A stretch of 64,000 nt of DNA from Tausonia pullulans (taxonomy: Eukaryota; Basidiomycota; Tremellomycetes; Cystofilobasidiales; Mrakiaceae). The position numbers and the translations under genes were made by a program. Shown here one piece after another: positions 12,444 through 23,966 of the stretch; position 1 is the stretch's first letter; each line of letters starts with the position of its first letter. Location of the stretch: positions 496,001-560,000 of the forward strand of contig OX637628.1 of assembly GCA_951802195.1 (NCBI GenBank). Reading direction: 5' to 3'. Below the pieces are notes generated by a model. That model was given only the letters and a program-made list of their open reading frames with translations, made no database searches and was not told where the DNA came from.

Positions 12444-12538
12444 TGATCGGAATGGGATTCGAACCCATGCCCGTGAAGACTAGCGTGTTCATTGAATGAA
12501 CCTTAAGCTAGCGCCTTAGACCGCTCGGCCATCCGACC
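12444..12538 (-). tRNA. tRNA-Leu(AAG) with a 15-nt intron
   Basis: Read on the minus strand: acceptor GGTCGGA pairs with TCCGATC, discriminator A. The D arm is GCCGAGCGGTCTAAGGC, and anticodon stem CTAGC pairs with GCTAG. The loop starts TTAAGG, giving anticodon AAG. Fifteen nucleotides (TTCATTCAATGAACA) after position 37 form the canonical tRNA intron. An 11-nt variable region suits a class II tRNA. T arm ATGGG-TTCGAAT-CCCAT. A LINE-derived element begins 85 bp upstream of its 5' end. Confidence 0.95.
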
Positions 12539-12623
12539 ATGTTCGTTGTTGATGGGACGTTTCCTAAAACCATATATGATGTCTTTAGCTTTTGTTCGCC
12601 GACGATTTCTACCACGCCGTTCG

Positions 12624-13139
12624 AACCACCATCCCGGTGGTTCGACCACCCCCCCCCCCCCCCCTCTCACGGCGCCCATCACGCCGTCCGGCCAACCATC
12701 CCCAGTGGTTCGACCAACCCCCCCCCCCCCTCTCACGGCGCCCATCACGCCGTCCGGCCAACCATCCCCAGTGGTTCGGCCAACCCCCTTCCGGCCAACC
12801 ACCATCCCCGGTGGTTCGACCAACCCCCCCCCCCCCCTTCTCACGGCGCCCATCACGCCGTCCGGCCAACCATCCCCGGTGGTTCGACCAACCCCCTTCC
12901 GGCCAACCACCATCCCGGTGGTTCGACCAACCCCCCCCCCCCCCCCTCTCACGGCGCCCATCACGCCGTCCGGCCAACCATCCCCAGTGGTTCGGCCAAC
13001 CCTCTTCCCACGGCGCCTCGCCCGACGTTCTCGCGCTCGGTCATGTCCGCTCTCCCTCTATCTAGCTACAACTCGCTATCTCTCATAGGGTTACCTCGTT
13101 CTCCACGTATAACTCATGACTTAAATACAAAAAAAAAAA
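12624..13139 (+). mobile_element. Short LINE-derived element: tandem 5' repeats plus LINE 3' tail and poly-A
   Basis: Starts with AACCACCATCCCGGTGG, the same 5' end as the complete LINE in the right part of the window. It runs through several copies of a C-rich repeat carrying CGGCGCCCATCACGCCG and a GGTGGTTCGACC motif, with C-runs of up to about 14. A short unique block follows (CCTCGCCCGACGTTCTCGCG...), then the LINE 3' tail (TATAACTCATGACTTAAATAC) and an A-run. No ORF1 or ORF2 sequence is inside. The same unit (51523-51970) sits at the 5' end of the complete LINE. It could be a non-autonomous partner sharing both ends with the LINE. Confidence 0.8.
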
Positions 13140-13540
13140 CGTCCGGCCAACCATCCCCAGTGGTTCGGCCAACCCTCTTCCCACGGTGCCTCGCCCGACG
13201 TTCTCGCGCTCGGTCATGTCCGCTCTCCCTCTATCTAGCTACAACTCGCTATCTCTCATAGGGTTTACCTCGTTCTCCACGTATAACTCATGACTTGAAT
13301 ACAAATACAAAAAAAAAGATTTTGCTCTCCCTCTATCTAGCTTCAACTTGTTTTCGCTCGTAGGGTTAACTCGTTCTCTACATATAACTCATGACTCAAA
13401 TACAATACAAAAGGATTGAAAAATCTTCATGAATCCTCCTCTATGGTCCCCCCTCCCTCTTTAGCAAGGATCTCTCTTCCCTTCCTCCCTCTCGATATCT
13501 CTAATATAATCATACTATGAACTGAATGCAACAAAAAAAA
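13140..13540 (+). repeat. Stack of further LINE-tail copies with increasing decay
   Basis: Three more 3'-tail copies follow head-to-tail, each ending in an A-run: 13140 to about 13317 (starts inside the 5' repeat, near-identical tail), about 13318-13412 (several changes, e.g. CATATAACTCATGACTCAAATAC), and about 13475-13540 (only weakly similar, ends GCAACAAAAAAAA). Similarity to the intact LINE tail drops with distance from tRNA-Leu. Confidence 0.75.
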
Positions 13541-14192
13541 TGTTGACTGGACCTCCCCTTCCCCCTGGCCTATGACACACGAAACACTCCGCAATGTTTT
13601 CAATGGGCGCTCAAGGATGAGCTTCCTTTCTCCTCCATTCTTCTCCCAACACTACCCCCACCCTTTTCAAGCCCATTTGCATTACCAATGCCACTACCAC
13701 TCAAATCACCCCCGACAACACCGTACGCATTTCGTACAGCGCCGCAACCATCGTTCGCCATCCCCTTCCCAACAAGCTGCGACATCCCCTCCCTATGCCA
13801 TCACTTCTCTCGCCCATCTCCCTCTGTCCCCGAACCCGACATCATCCAGGCCAAGACTCCCGAGCATGTCATCAGGCGCCAAATATGTCTCGTCTTCTTC
13901 CATGATAGCCCTGAGAGTAGTGGCAACTGCAAGCCCGGCGTCGGATCTAGCGGCCAGTGTGTCAGGACCTCGCGGACTCACCACTCGGCTCCGCTGGTTT
14001 TTTCCCTGGCTAGCTCCGCCCCTGAGTAGCCTCTTCCCTGCTCGCCCAGCATTTCCTCTTAGCTATTCCCTCTTTCTCGACGTGGCCTCACGCTCCTTGA
14101 TTCGTTCTTATTCCCTCATTCCTCGTCGTCACTTGTCCCACATCCCATACTCTTTTGTTTCCTCGTCCTTCTTCCTCTTGCCCTGCCATGCC
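13541..14192. other. Non-coding stretch between LINE-derived repeats
   Basis: Pyrimidine-rich DNA with no recognisable gene. A long + strand frame crosses it but continues antisense through LINE remains, so I treat that frame as chance. Confidence 0.4.
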
Positions 14193-14979
14193 TCAAGTAT
14201 TGGGCCAACCCGAACACCGGGGGAATCTGCAGTCGAGGTCTTTGGACCTGCGGGCGGCGCAAGGTTGTTCAAGAGCATCGTGGGGTTCGTTATCGAAGTC
14301 GTCGAGGGGATGCTTGGCGCAGGGTATGAAGCGGTCAAAGTATACCATCTTCGGGTAGATGTGGTAGCCGACGAAGCTGCATCGAGCAGTGAGCGGGAGA
14401 TCCTGAAACGTGACAATGGCCGGGCGGGTCTTCTGGGTCTTGAACGACATCGGTCTAGACGCGACCCGCATCGGCGTCACCCCCACAAGGGAGGGACGCC
14501 CAGGATCGTGAACGACTCGGTCTGGACACACCAGGCGTGGTGCGTAGCTAGAGCGCGAAGATGCCGCGGCCAGAGTCGTGGCCCGAGAGAAGGCCCGCCC
14601 GTCTGGTCGATGTCGACGATCGAGCCGACGGCAGACAGCAGGGGGCTGTGTATGGCGAGGCAGAAGAATGCGGGCGGGCGTCTTCGTTGGGCAGGGGTAT
14701 GGGGCGGTGGTGAGTGATATTGTCCCGGTCGGCCTCCGTCTGGAAGAGGAGGAGGATGTGCGGCTCCTCGCACTGGGAAGCGGGGTGAGAGCCTGTCTCG
14801 GGTATGCGGTCCAGCAAGCGGAGGGAGGAAGGTCAGACGGACGGGAGGCGGCAAGGTCTTCTGGCGAACGACGGCTCGGTGGCGGAAAATGTGGCGGGGG
14901 GCGGGTGGTGGGTGGTGGGGGGTAGGGGGTAGGGGGTAGAGGGTAGGGGGTAGAGCGGTCGCACCACCCGGTGGTGGTT
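14193..14979 (-). mobile_element. Decayed Tad-like LINE, left copy
   Basis: Its 5' end, on the minus strand, is AACCACCACCGGGTGGTGCGACC at 14979, a relative of the intact LINE's first bases. Downstream are remains of the reverse transcriptase: PETG...EPHILLLF with DRDNI (against HLIFKKKGDRDQIANYRP), and DIDQTG with SGHDSGR (against DQTGFLPGRDSGR). A direct jump leads to WCVQTESFTILGVP (against WRVQTLSFDFLGVP), then QDLPLTARCSF and MVYFDRFIPC (against HDLPLLARCNV and IIYLDRFLPC). The RT core with the FADD box is missing and several frames are needed, so it is dead. It lies 74 bp upstream of tRNA-Asn. Confidence 0.82.
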
Positions 14980-15053
14980 GTAAAAACGTTGTCCATCAAT
15001 GTGGATCCGACTATGTGAAGTGCCTTTGGAACAGCACCGCCATGTGTCTCGTT

Positions 15054-15126
15054 TCTCGGCTAGCTCAGTTGGTAGAGCGTCAGACTGTTAATCTGTAGGT
15101 CGACGGTTCGAACCCGTCGCTGAGAG
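15054..15126 (+). tRNA. tRNA-Asn(GTT), left copy
   Basis: Acceptor TCTCGGC pairs with GCTGAGA, D arm GCTCAGTTGGTAGAGC. Anticodon stem TCAGA/TCTGT encloses CTGTTAA, giving anticodon GTT at 15087-15089. T arm GACGG-TTCGAAC-CCGTC. No intron. A T-run follows at 15132-15136 as a likely RNA polymerase III terminator. An identical gene sits in the right inverted-repeat arm. Confidence 0.96.
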
Positions 15127-15890
15127 ATCCCTTTTTGCCCGCACAAGAAACTTGAAGTGCATACCTACCTACATCCATACCTACATCCATACCTAGCTCC
15201 ATATCTCTGACAAGATGATGAGAAGAAGCTTGCGGGATGTCGAGCCTGCGTCCGGAGGGGTACGGAGGGGTCCTCGTCCACGCCAGAACGCAACCGAGGT
15301 CTCCGTGTGCCGTCGAACGGGCCGATATCGAGACTATGGAGAGCGACCTGAGCAATCTGCGAATTCATATTCTCATTCAACTCTAGCCATCGAACCACAC
15401 GCAACTCTGAGCTCAAACAGCCGTAGTCAAGAGGAGAGGAGACGTCGACCCGCCGATCTGGTGAGTTCTCAGGCTGCCTGTACAAGAGATCCTCTTCCAG
15501 GAAGGGTCGCTGAAGCCATCGCGCAGTCACGCATCAAGGCAGCAGATCTGCCTCCTCTCGGCCCTGGAATCTACCGAGTGAATGCGCCGACACAGAGGGG
15601 GACGGACTCGATGCCCAAGCCCGAGTAGAGGCATGGATCGTACTGCCACGACTGTCACTACTGCCACTACTGCCAAAGGTGCCGTGCAAATCGAGCTTCA
15701 GAGCCACGCAGGACGGCTCAAGCCAAGCTCAGGGCTCGGGACCAGCCCACCTGCGGTAAGGGCTCTTGGATCGGGACCCCCTGAGGCGCTGGCTCGTGCG
15801 TGAAGAAGGGAAGGAGGGGGAGCTGGACGATGGGGCTGGAGCGCTGCACCTCATATCGGTCACGTGCCTTTTCCCCGCTTGCCAACTGTG

Positions 15891-15955
15891 GCCTGTATGG
15901 GCCTGTATGCGCTTGTATGCTCCTGTATGCCCCTGTATGCCCCTGTATGCCCCTG
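15891..15955. repeat. Minisatellite, 10-nt unit, left arm
   Basis: Six to seven copies of a unit near CCCTGTATGC, with the earlier units diverged. The mirror copy lies in the right arm. Confidence 0.9.
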
Positions 15956-16310
15956 CCCCACCCCCCCATCATCTCCAGTATCAGTGACCTCTCCCTGCCT
16001 TCCCCCTCGCTCTCTCTCACCCTGCAGCTGTGCAAACTAGGCCGGTGGATCTCGTCCAGTGCTGCTCATCGCCTCATGTAGGCAGGTCGGCCATCTAGCC
16101 AGCGCCCGCCCTCGAAGCTTGGCTAGAGGCACCCAGCTTGGGCGACGACATGAGATGACACGATACGACTGGGACAGCCGGCCTGACACGGCTCGAGACG
16201 GAGCGGTGCGCCTGGAGGCAAAGAAACGGTCGCCATCTCCTCCCTCCCGTTTGTTTGGTATCTGCTCATCGCACTCGTGCCCTGCATCCTTATCCCTCTG
16301 TCCCCATCAA

Positions 16311-17004
16311 CACCAGGAGATTGAAGCCTTTCTCTCGTTGCCCTTGCTTTCGTCCTGGGCACAGGCGATGGAGGACACGACTATGTGCCGCTGAGATCTA
16401 TCCAGGCTCCAGGAGAATTCTGTCCAGCAAATCCTGATCTAATACTGCGCTCGTTGGCTGAGGCAGTTTGGTAGATTCAAACACAGCGCGACGGCCGAGG
16501 GTGAGAACGTCGGCCTGGCCTCGATCGAGGGAGAAAGGCGATGGTTCCTCAGAGCAGGGCACTGAATGAGGGCCGATGAGGTGCAGATTACTGGATCAGC
16601 GAATGCACTCGCTATACCTCCAACAACTCCACCCTGTTCAACCCCCTTGCACCAGGGCCCTTGCTTCCCATCCTCTTACCCTCCCTCTTCTCCACAACGA
16701 CAGGCCGACATCATTATCCAGCTATGTTCTTTGTAGTATCGCGCGGCATAATCCAGGTGATCATCCGGGGGTTGCTCAAGGCACCAAGCTCTCTGCATCT
16801 TTCAGCGACGCTTCACCAGCGTTATCGTCACCCAGAGCCGTCATCATAGAGCCGGTCGTGCTGATCATCCCACATCTTATGAAATTGCGAAAGACCCTGT
16901 CATTGGCATGATAAGAGAACATTTCAAGCTGAGTGTGAAACGGATGTACATATTCATGAGGATAAGCATTGTTTAGGGCCAAGAGGAAGAGACGGAGATC
17001 AGAG
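16311..17004. other. 3' flank of the ABC transporter gene
   Basis: Single-copy DNA between the inverted-repeat arm and the transporter stop codon. No gene supported. Confidence 0.5.
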
Positions 17005-20000
17005 CTAGCCTCGCGAGACCTTGAACTGCAAGGTGGCCCACGAGAGCACGCGCCAGCCGACCGTCTAAACAAAGGCATCCCTAGTCAGTCAGTCTGCGTT
17101 CAAAACCGCCCACCAAGAGAGAGGGAGGCACCCACCGAAGCGATCATAATGCCCATGAACTTGGACGTGTCCATGTCGTTGAACCCGAGCGCCGCGAGGA
17201 GCGAGTCGCCGGAGGTGGCGACGCAAGCTCCCGAGGTAATAGACGCTGCGTCGCAGTTGAACTGTCGAAAGATGAGAGTCAGTCTCTACAAGGTGGGTAG
17301 TGTTAGAAAGATCGAACGAACCATGAGGCCGCGGCATTCGTTGATGAACTGGATCTTGACGGCCGGCTTGAGCGGAGTAACCCAGGCGATGGCCGCGAGC
17401 CTGAATCAGAACAAAGCACATCAGCGGCATGACCCTGGAGAAAGAAAAGCAGCGCGTTCTCACCAGTTCGGCATACTGAGCGAGATGATACCGGAGATCT
17501 GACAAACGACGGCGAGCGCCGTGGAGACGAGCGAGACGGCGAATCCGACCTGAGTTGCAATAGACGCGAAGCAGATGGCGACCGACTCTACAAGGGAGAC
17601 GTCAGCGAAAGGACAAGGTATGGATATAAGACACGAGCGAATCACCTCCGAGAGACTGGAGGCAGAAGATGGAGATGGAGAACTCGAAATAGATTCGAAC
17701 AGACGTCTGCATCCCGACGGCAACGTGCCTTGGGGGGGAAGGACAGCGTGAGCCATGAGCGAGCGAGGTGTGAAATAAAAGAGATTTTACATGATGAGAG
17801 CATAGAGGAAACTCGCGACGAGGGTCATAGAAACCTCAAAGATTGTGTAAGCCGTGATGCTGAGTAAGGCAAGGACACAGCCGTCAATAGTCTTTCGAAC
17901 TACATAGCAAACGCGCGCACTCACAAGGTCGCCGCCGAGTACGCCGCAGCGGAATGGTGCTCGTGGAAGAAGATGTCGCGGTCCTGGGGGAAGATGGCGA
18001 TTCCGTTCAAGAGGCCGACAAAAGGCTGACAGAAGATTGCGATGGGAGAGATGATTGTCAGCCGATGAGGGAAGTCAAGGTAATTTCAAGATAATGCACG
18101 ATCGCGTTGACGTTCTCCATGGTGACACCAATGCGGTCTTGAGCTCCGGCAGGACCTTTGGTGAGACGAGTGTAGAAGAGGATGAACAAGGCGGCCAAAA
18201 ATGGGGCTTGCACGAGTCGGTTCCAGAAGGCCTAGAGACGACAAGCGATCCGTATCAGCAGCTCCTCGGCAGCATGTCTGATCGTCATGCAAGCACACCT
18301 CTCGTTGCCGCCAGAGGTTAAGGATCATTCGAGACAGGACGACGGGCATCGAAATATGGATCGAGGTGTACTTGCTGGCCGGAAGCTCCTCAGTGTTCCG
18401 CTCGGCCGGAGAAGCCTCAACGTCCTCTTCGAGCTCCATCTTAGTGACGTTCTCGGCCCAACGCAGTTTAAGGTCATTGACGCGCTGTTGAGAGGCAGCT
18501 TCGCGGCCAGGCCGGGTGTCGATCGAGACAATGTCAAGAATGTGGCTGGAGGACCGATCAATTGAGCGAGTCAGCGTCACTGACCAATGAGGTACCACTC
18601 AGGAAGAGACGAAACTCACTCCGCAGGATCTTCAGAAGCACGAGGGAATTAGAATAGTCAGCTACGGATAGAGTCGCGAGCGAAGCTTCATTCGCACGCA
18701 CTGAAGGCCTCAGTTGGCAGCGGGTGACCCTGAGCCTCAAACCAGGGGATCGAGAGGTCGTTCTTGCCCGAGTAGACGACATCACCCCCCTTAGCAAGGA
18801 CACAAAGATTATCGAAAGCCGTGACGATGTCAGAGCGGGGCTGGTGGATCGTGGCTAAGTGGCGAAGGAGAGTCAGGGCGGCATCGGCAGTGTCACTCGT
18901 AAGATGTGTCTCACCGATGACGGTTCGGCCGGTCCTAGCGATTTCAGTCTATCCGCAGGCGTAGCGCGGTCAGCCATATGTAAAAGGCTGAAAAGAAGAA
19001 AAGGCATGCACCAAGCACTGCATGACGTTCTGAGCAATAAAGGCGTCCAGGCCTGAAGTAGGCTATGAAAAAGGGGAAGGCTACAGTTAGATCCAGCACA
19101 TTGAACCACACAGACCCAAATCCTGACGCACTTCATCGATGACGAGAACCGACGGGTCGTTGATCATCTGGACTGCGAGAGATAGCCGGCGCTTCTCTCC
19201 TCCCGAGATACCCTTGATGAGGGGGCCGCCGCTGCAAAAGGCAAGCAAATGTTAGCCGACGGAAGTGAAGCACCGAGGAGGACAGGGAATAAAGATATGA
19301 TAAAGACGCACACAAGGACATTCGCACAGTCCTTCAAGCCGAGCATGAGGAGGACCCTTTCGATGAGAGAGTTGTTAGTTTTGACGGGTTGCGAAAGTGG
19401 CCGGGCCAATATCTATTCACTCTTCGGCGCGGGCTCTATCACATGAAGGAGACATCAGTATGTGGTCATAAAGGTAGGTAACATACAAGCTCGGGCGCGA
19501 CTAACTCCTTCTTCTTCCTGCTCATTGACTCGGGCAGTCGCAGAATCGCCGCATAGCGAAGCGTCTCGCGCACTGTGAGACCACTTAGTCCATTCATTGT
19601 CAGTCGCTAATATCATTAGCACTCCTTGTCCGTTCCGCGGCTCACCTGAGATGGTAGTCGTCCTCCTGCTCGACGAACGCAATGCTCGATTTGAGGTCTT
19701 TCGAAGCAGCCTCACCGTTAAATGTCATGCTGCCCTCGAGCGAGAAACTGCCAAATGCTCCAGCCTTCATCTCGCGATGGGCGAGAAGCTGAAGGATCGT
19801 TGATTTGCCAGCTCCACTGGGACCCTGGAATAGAGAGCGCAGTGGAGATGGGTCGTATTAACGGACGCCGAATATGAGAGTAGTGAGGGACGCACGATGA
19901 TGGCGGAGACCTCGCCTGCGGGAAAATACGCCGAGACATCGTTCAAGATCCGCTTCTTAGCCGCTCCAAAGAAAGGCCAGAAGCTCCGCCTCGACCACGT

Positions 20001-23000
20001 AAAAGAGAGGTGGTTGATCTGGCAATCAATTGGAGGATTAGCTTCGGAATAGGGTGTGCGATCAACATCATCTGCTCTGCCTTTGGCGGGTGACACGCAC
20101 CTCAACGTCGATCCGAGCTCGAGGGAAGTCCAGTTCGCCAGTGGCGGTGCTCTCCTTGCCACCGCGCTCGGCGCCGCCCTTTCCTGCGACACGAACACCT
20201 CCAGGATGGTGGAATTGGAGGAGGAGAGCGGCAAGAACGTGTTCCCTGCAGATTAAACAAGGCGTCCCTTCGTCAGCCAGCTTGGTTCTAATCGAAGTAA
20301 GAAGGCACGGCGGTAGGGAAGAAAACACAAACACGAGGAAGAGACTGAGAAGGCCGGCAAACCAGATGCCGATATTCTGGTTCGCAGAAATTTTAAGACC
20401 GTTCAGGACTTTGTTGCCATCACACTGCAGAAGAGAAGATTCAGTTCAGCATGTAGGGAGGGAAGAGAACCCTTTTAAACAATGAAGCAGACCTGATTGA
20501 TGAGGTCCCCAGTAACGCCCTGGCAGGCAAACCGCCGGTTGGCGAGCAGTGTCGGAGCAATGATACGGTCTGGGGTCAACGAAAGAGCCAGACCAGCAGT
20601 TAGATCGAAAACCCGACCGTAACACGCAAATCACCCACAGCCATAGAACTGAGGAGAGCTGGGGTCACAAGGAAGTGTCAGCACATGAGTCATGAAGTGA
20701 GAGAGAAGATTTCAGAGTGGCCATACATCCAGCGGAACCAAGCGACCCAGGGAGGGACAGATACGAGGACAAAGCCAGCGGAGAGGGTTTGGAACAGGGA
20801 AAGGGCATTCTGAAAGAATCAAGAGCCGGGATCAGGCAGGACATTGGCGAAAAGCTTTAAGAAATTTTGGAGCGAGGACGCACACAAATGATGCTGAGCC
20901 ACGAGAATGAAGACCGAACGTTGTCAGTAATTTCACTAATCTGAGTCAACTCATTCGGGAGACGCACGAAGCCTGGGCAAAATTTCTCTGTTACGATGAT
21001 CATCAGGTAGTATCAGCTACTTCCTACCAGAACAGAAGAAGCGAATGGATGCACAATGATCGAAGCAGACATGAGCGCGAGGCCTTGAGTCGCCCACTGA
21101 GTGGCGACGCTGACGGCTACGCAGGTGAACAAACTTGAGGCGTAAGGGTCCTCGCGGAGGCCAGCCATGGTATAAAGGATCTGAGACGAAGAGGGTGATC
21201 AGCAAGAGATGTGCAGACAAGACTGGAGCTGAGACATGTGCTCACGATGGTGCTGCGAGGAGTGATCCAGTGCCAGTGCTCAGCCCTGAGAAAGAGGAGT
21301 AATTAAGCAAAATTGACTCACTATGTAGCGGGAGTGACGATTGAGGGGATGAGCATGGAGAGGAACTCGGAAAGGACGTAGGGGACGACGCTCTGGAAGA
21401 AAATTCGGAACGGACGTCAGTTTCCGCGGTCGCCCCATGAGAGTGCTGAGGGACGGACGTAGAGGTTATCCTCCCGCTCTCGGTCGAAGATGGTTAGGCT
21501 GTTACAGTAGGTGTAGATCCAGTAGACTTGTGTGAGACTATTGGATGGAGCAGTCAACAAGGGCAATCTCCTCAAAATCGAAAGCGCTGCTCAACTTACT
21601 AGAAGTAGGCCGGAATAAACTGAAACGAGATGCTGCAGACAGATAGGAGAGTAGGGGCCGATCAGCTCGAGCGGAAGACTTGAAAGTGACGACGAGAGAG
21701 CCGCCAACTTTTTGATCGACTGGATGTCCGCAAGAGTCTCGCCGAGCTGGAAGAAAGTGAATCCCTGTTCGAACGAAAGACCCAGTCAACCGAAGTCTTT
21801 TATGAGAAGAACCTTTCAGCCCGTACAACAAGGGTTCCAATGATGATTGCCTGGGCGGCGAACCCAATGAGCTGGGTAAAGTTGCGATAAACGTTGAGAT
21901 GTCCACGCCTGAGCAGGACAATCGTCTGTGCGGCGAACCCAGGACGTCTTTGGTCGGCCTCGTTGCGCTCCTTGACCTCACTGGTGGCGGAGCGCGAATG
22001 GCTGACGGAGAGCCCGCCGCCGCCATTGTCTGGATTGATACCGCTAATGGCGGCTTTGTTGGCGGAATACGAATGCTTCTCGATGAGCTGGGACTGGGAG
22101 CGGGGAGAGGCGCGCCAGGCCATGATTAGGGAGTTGACACGCTCGCGGGACTGGAGGTAGAAATATAAACAATCAACAAAATGCTCAAATTCTGAAATGC
22201 ACACACAAGGCGGCGTACCTCTGCTTCCTTGTCAGGGTCTCGATTGTCGACGGAGGACACGTCGATGAGGAAGTCTGTAGAACGGCACAAGCTGAGTCAG
22301 CCATATTGAGGGCCACAAGATGACTCTGAACTACTGGCGACCCACCAAGTGGGTTGGTCCCCTTCTCAACGTCCCATCCCCGCTCATGGAACCACTCGAG
22401 ACTGTCCGCCGTCTTGCCAGAGTAGACGACGTCTCCCTTTGAGAGGAGGATGAGCCGGTCGAGCAAGGAGAAAGCGTCCGACCGGGGGGCGTGGAGCGAG
22501 ATGATAATGGTTCTATTGCGCTTGGCAAGGCGGGACAAGGTTTCGAGGAGCAGGTGAGCGGTGAAAGCATCAAGGCCTGAAACTAGTGTCAGTAAAACAC
22601 GCGGCGACGACAAATACTGAGGTAAAGGATTCTCACCACTCGTGGGCTCATCCAGCAAGAGGACCGAAGGCAGTGTCACCAGAACGCAGCCAATAGACAA
22701 CCGTCTTCGCTCTCCGCCCGAGATACCCTTACGAAGGGCGCCGCCTACGATGGTATCGGCGGCATCCCGAAGTCCCAGCTCCTCGATAGTTTGGTCGACG
22801 ATTGCGCGCCGCTCGTTCTCCGAGACGCTTCGGGGGAGGCGAAGGGCTGCAGCGAAGTTGAGAGTCTCTCGAACTAGGAGGACGAGAGCGAAGAACGACG
22901 ACGGTAGGGAGCAGAAGGGCAGGAACGCTCGATTAACGCTGCCGGCTGTTTCTTCCTTTGTTGTCCGGGAGAGAGTTAGAAGACATACCTGTGAGATGGG

Positions 23001-23966
23001 GTAGAAGATAATCCTGCTGCCTGACGAAGCCAATGATCCGACCTTTCTTCTTGCCCTCGATGACGGCCCCGGCCATGCCTCCGTCCTCGCCCGGCGAAGG
23101 CCGGAACTGGACGTCTCCCTCGAGGATTGGGAGCTTCCCGAGCCGGTTGGCGAGGGCGTTAAGGAGCGTCGTCTTGCCCGAGCCGGATCCTCCCAATAGT
23201 CCGAGGACCTCCCCAGAGTTACACCGGCCGACAACATTCCGGACGATGGTGCGCTTCCGGTGGGCTGAATTGGCCGTGAGACGCTCGTCAAGGACTGACG
23301 AGGCCGACTGGTTGCCCTCTCCCTCTCCCGAAGGAGCCTTGTCCTTCTTCTTGCTTCCAACCCCACCACAGCGCAGGAACGCCGGGATCCGCGACGGCCG
23401 GGAGGATGGAAGCCCGATGGTGAGGTTCTCAATGCGTACATCGAACGGCGCCGGCGGCGCGACCGCTAGGAGGAGGTTCTCGCGGTGATCGACGACAACG
23501 TCACCAGGGCCGGCTGTTTTCTCGTTCAGGAGGCCGTCGTTGTGGCGGACGGTGTTTGTGGGTGCCGCAGCTGTGAGCACAGCAACAGGAGCAGGAGTAG
23601 GGGCATTCGAAGAGGGTGCCGAAGTCGAAGATGTCAGAGCTGGAGGGGGCCTCTCGTCATGCAGGGGGCGATGAGAGGTGGTTGACGACGAGGATCGAGT
23701 AAAGGTGCGTGCCAGGGTGGGATGTTCCGGAGAGCGAGTCGAGGAGGTGGAGGCGACGATGGGGCCAAGCTCATAATCTAGGAGAGGCTCAATTACATCA
23801 GAATAAGTCCCCCTGCTCTGACCAAGACGAGAGACAGCCCTCTCTCAAGGATGCAGGAAAGAGGGGAGATCCGAACGGAGAACGACCACGACAACTCGCC
23901 TTGGGCGAAACCATCGAGGGGAGGGACCAGCGTTGCCTCCGGCAGGGGAGGAGAGGGCTTCCTCAT
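17005..23966 (-). CDS. Full-size ABCG (White/YOL075C-type) ABC transporter
   Basis: An integral membrane ATP-driven transporter with order NBD1-TMD1-NBD2-TMD2. NBD1 (about 23300-22330) has Walker A GSGSGKTT, signature ISGGERRRLSIG, Walker B VLLLDEPTSG and switch-His region TIIISLHAPRSD. TMD1 spans about 21900-20600. NBD2 (about 20000-18700) has GPSGAGKST, GISGGEKRRLSLA and VLVIDEP. TMD2 ends with TVGWRVLSWATLQFKVSRG and TAG. That last exon follows an intron (GTGGGT...TTTAG) that restores a typical ABCG C terminus. Both nucleotide sites look complete. The N terminus is Ser/Pro-rich; the start chosen gives MRKPSPPLPEATLVPP but depends on an uncertain first intron near 23800, so it could move. 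More than 20 introns are implied. The layout matches yeast Yol075c rather than PDR transporters, whose first Walker A differs. Substrate unknown. Confidence 0.87.

Larger units (their letters stand above)
14437..16310. repeat. Left arm of a long inverted repeat
   Basis: Matches the reverse complement of 49757-58317 once the 6.25-kb LINE in the right arm is removed. It includes part of the decayed LINE, the tRNA-Asn gene and about 1.2 kb of non-coding DNA. Differences are scattered substitutions, a roughly 10-nt indel near 15258, and a block of about 430 bp present only in the right arm (50640-51065). Confidence 0.88.

Noticed and set aside
12640-12990. Regular repeats with a palindromic core that could suggest a CRISPR array
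   Set aside because: Units vary in length, spacers are not unique, homopolymer C-runs separate them, and the host is a eukaryote. They match the LINE 5' repeats.
12539-13261. Long Pro-rich open frames across the C-rich tandem repeats (both strands)
   Set aside because: They arise from in-phase simple repeats without stops and have no start context or domain. The same false frames recur at 51493-51912.
13572-14717. A + strand frame of 381 codons
   Set aside because: It runs antisense through recognisable LINE remains and has low-complexity composition. The coding signal is on the other strand.
14903-14955. Internal telomere tract
   Set aside because: Units are irregular and only about 50 bp in total, and the position coincides with the 5' end of a LINE relic, which explains it better.
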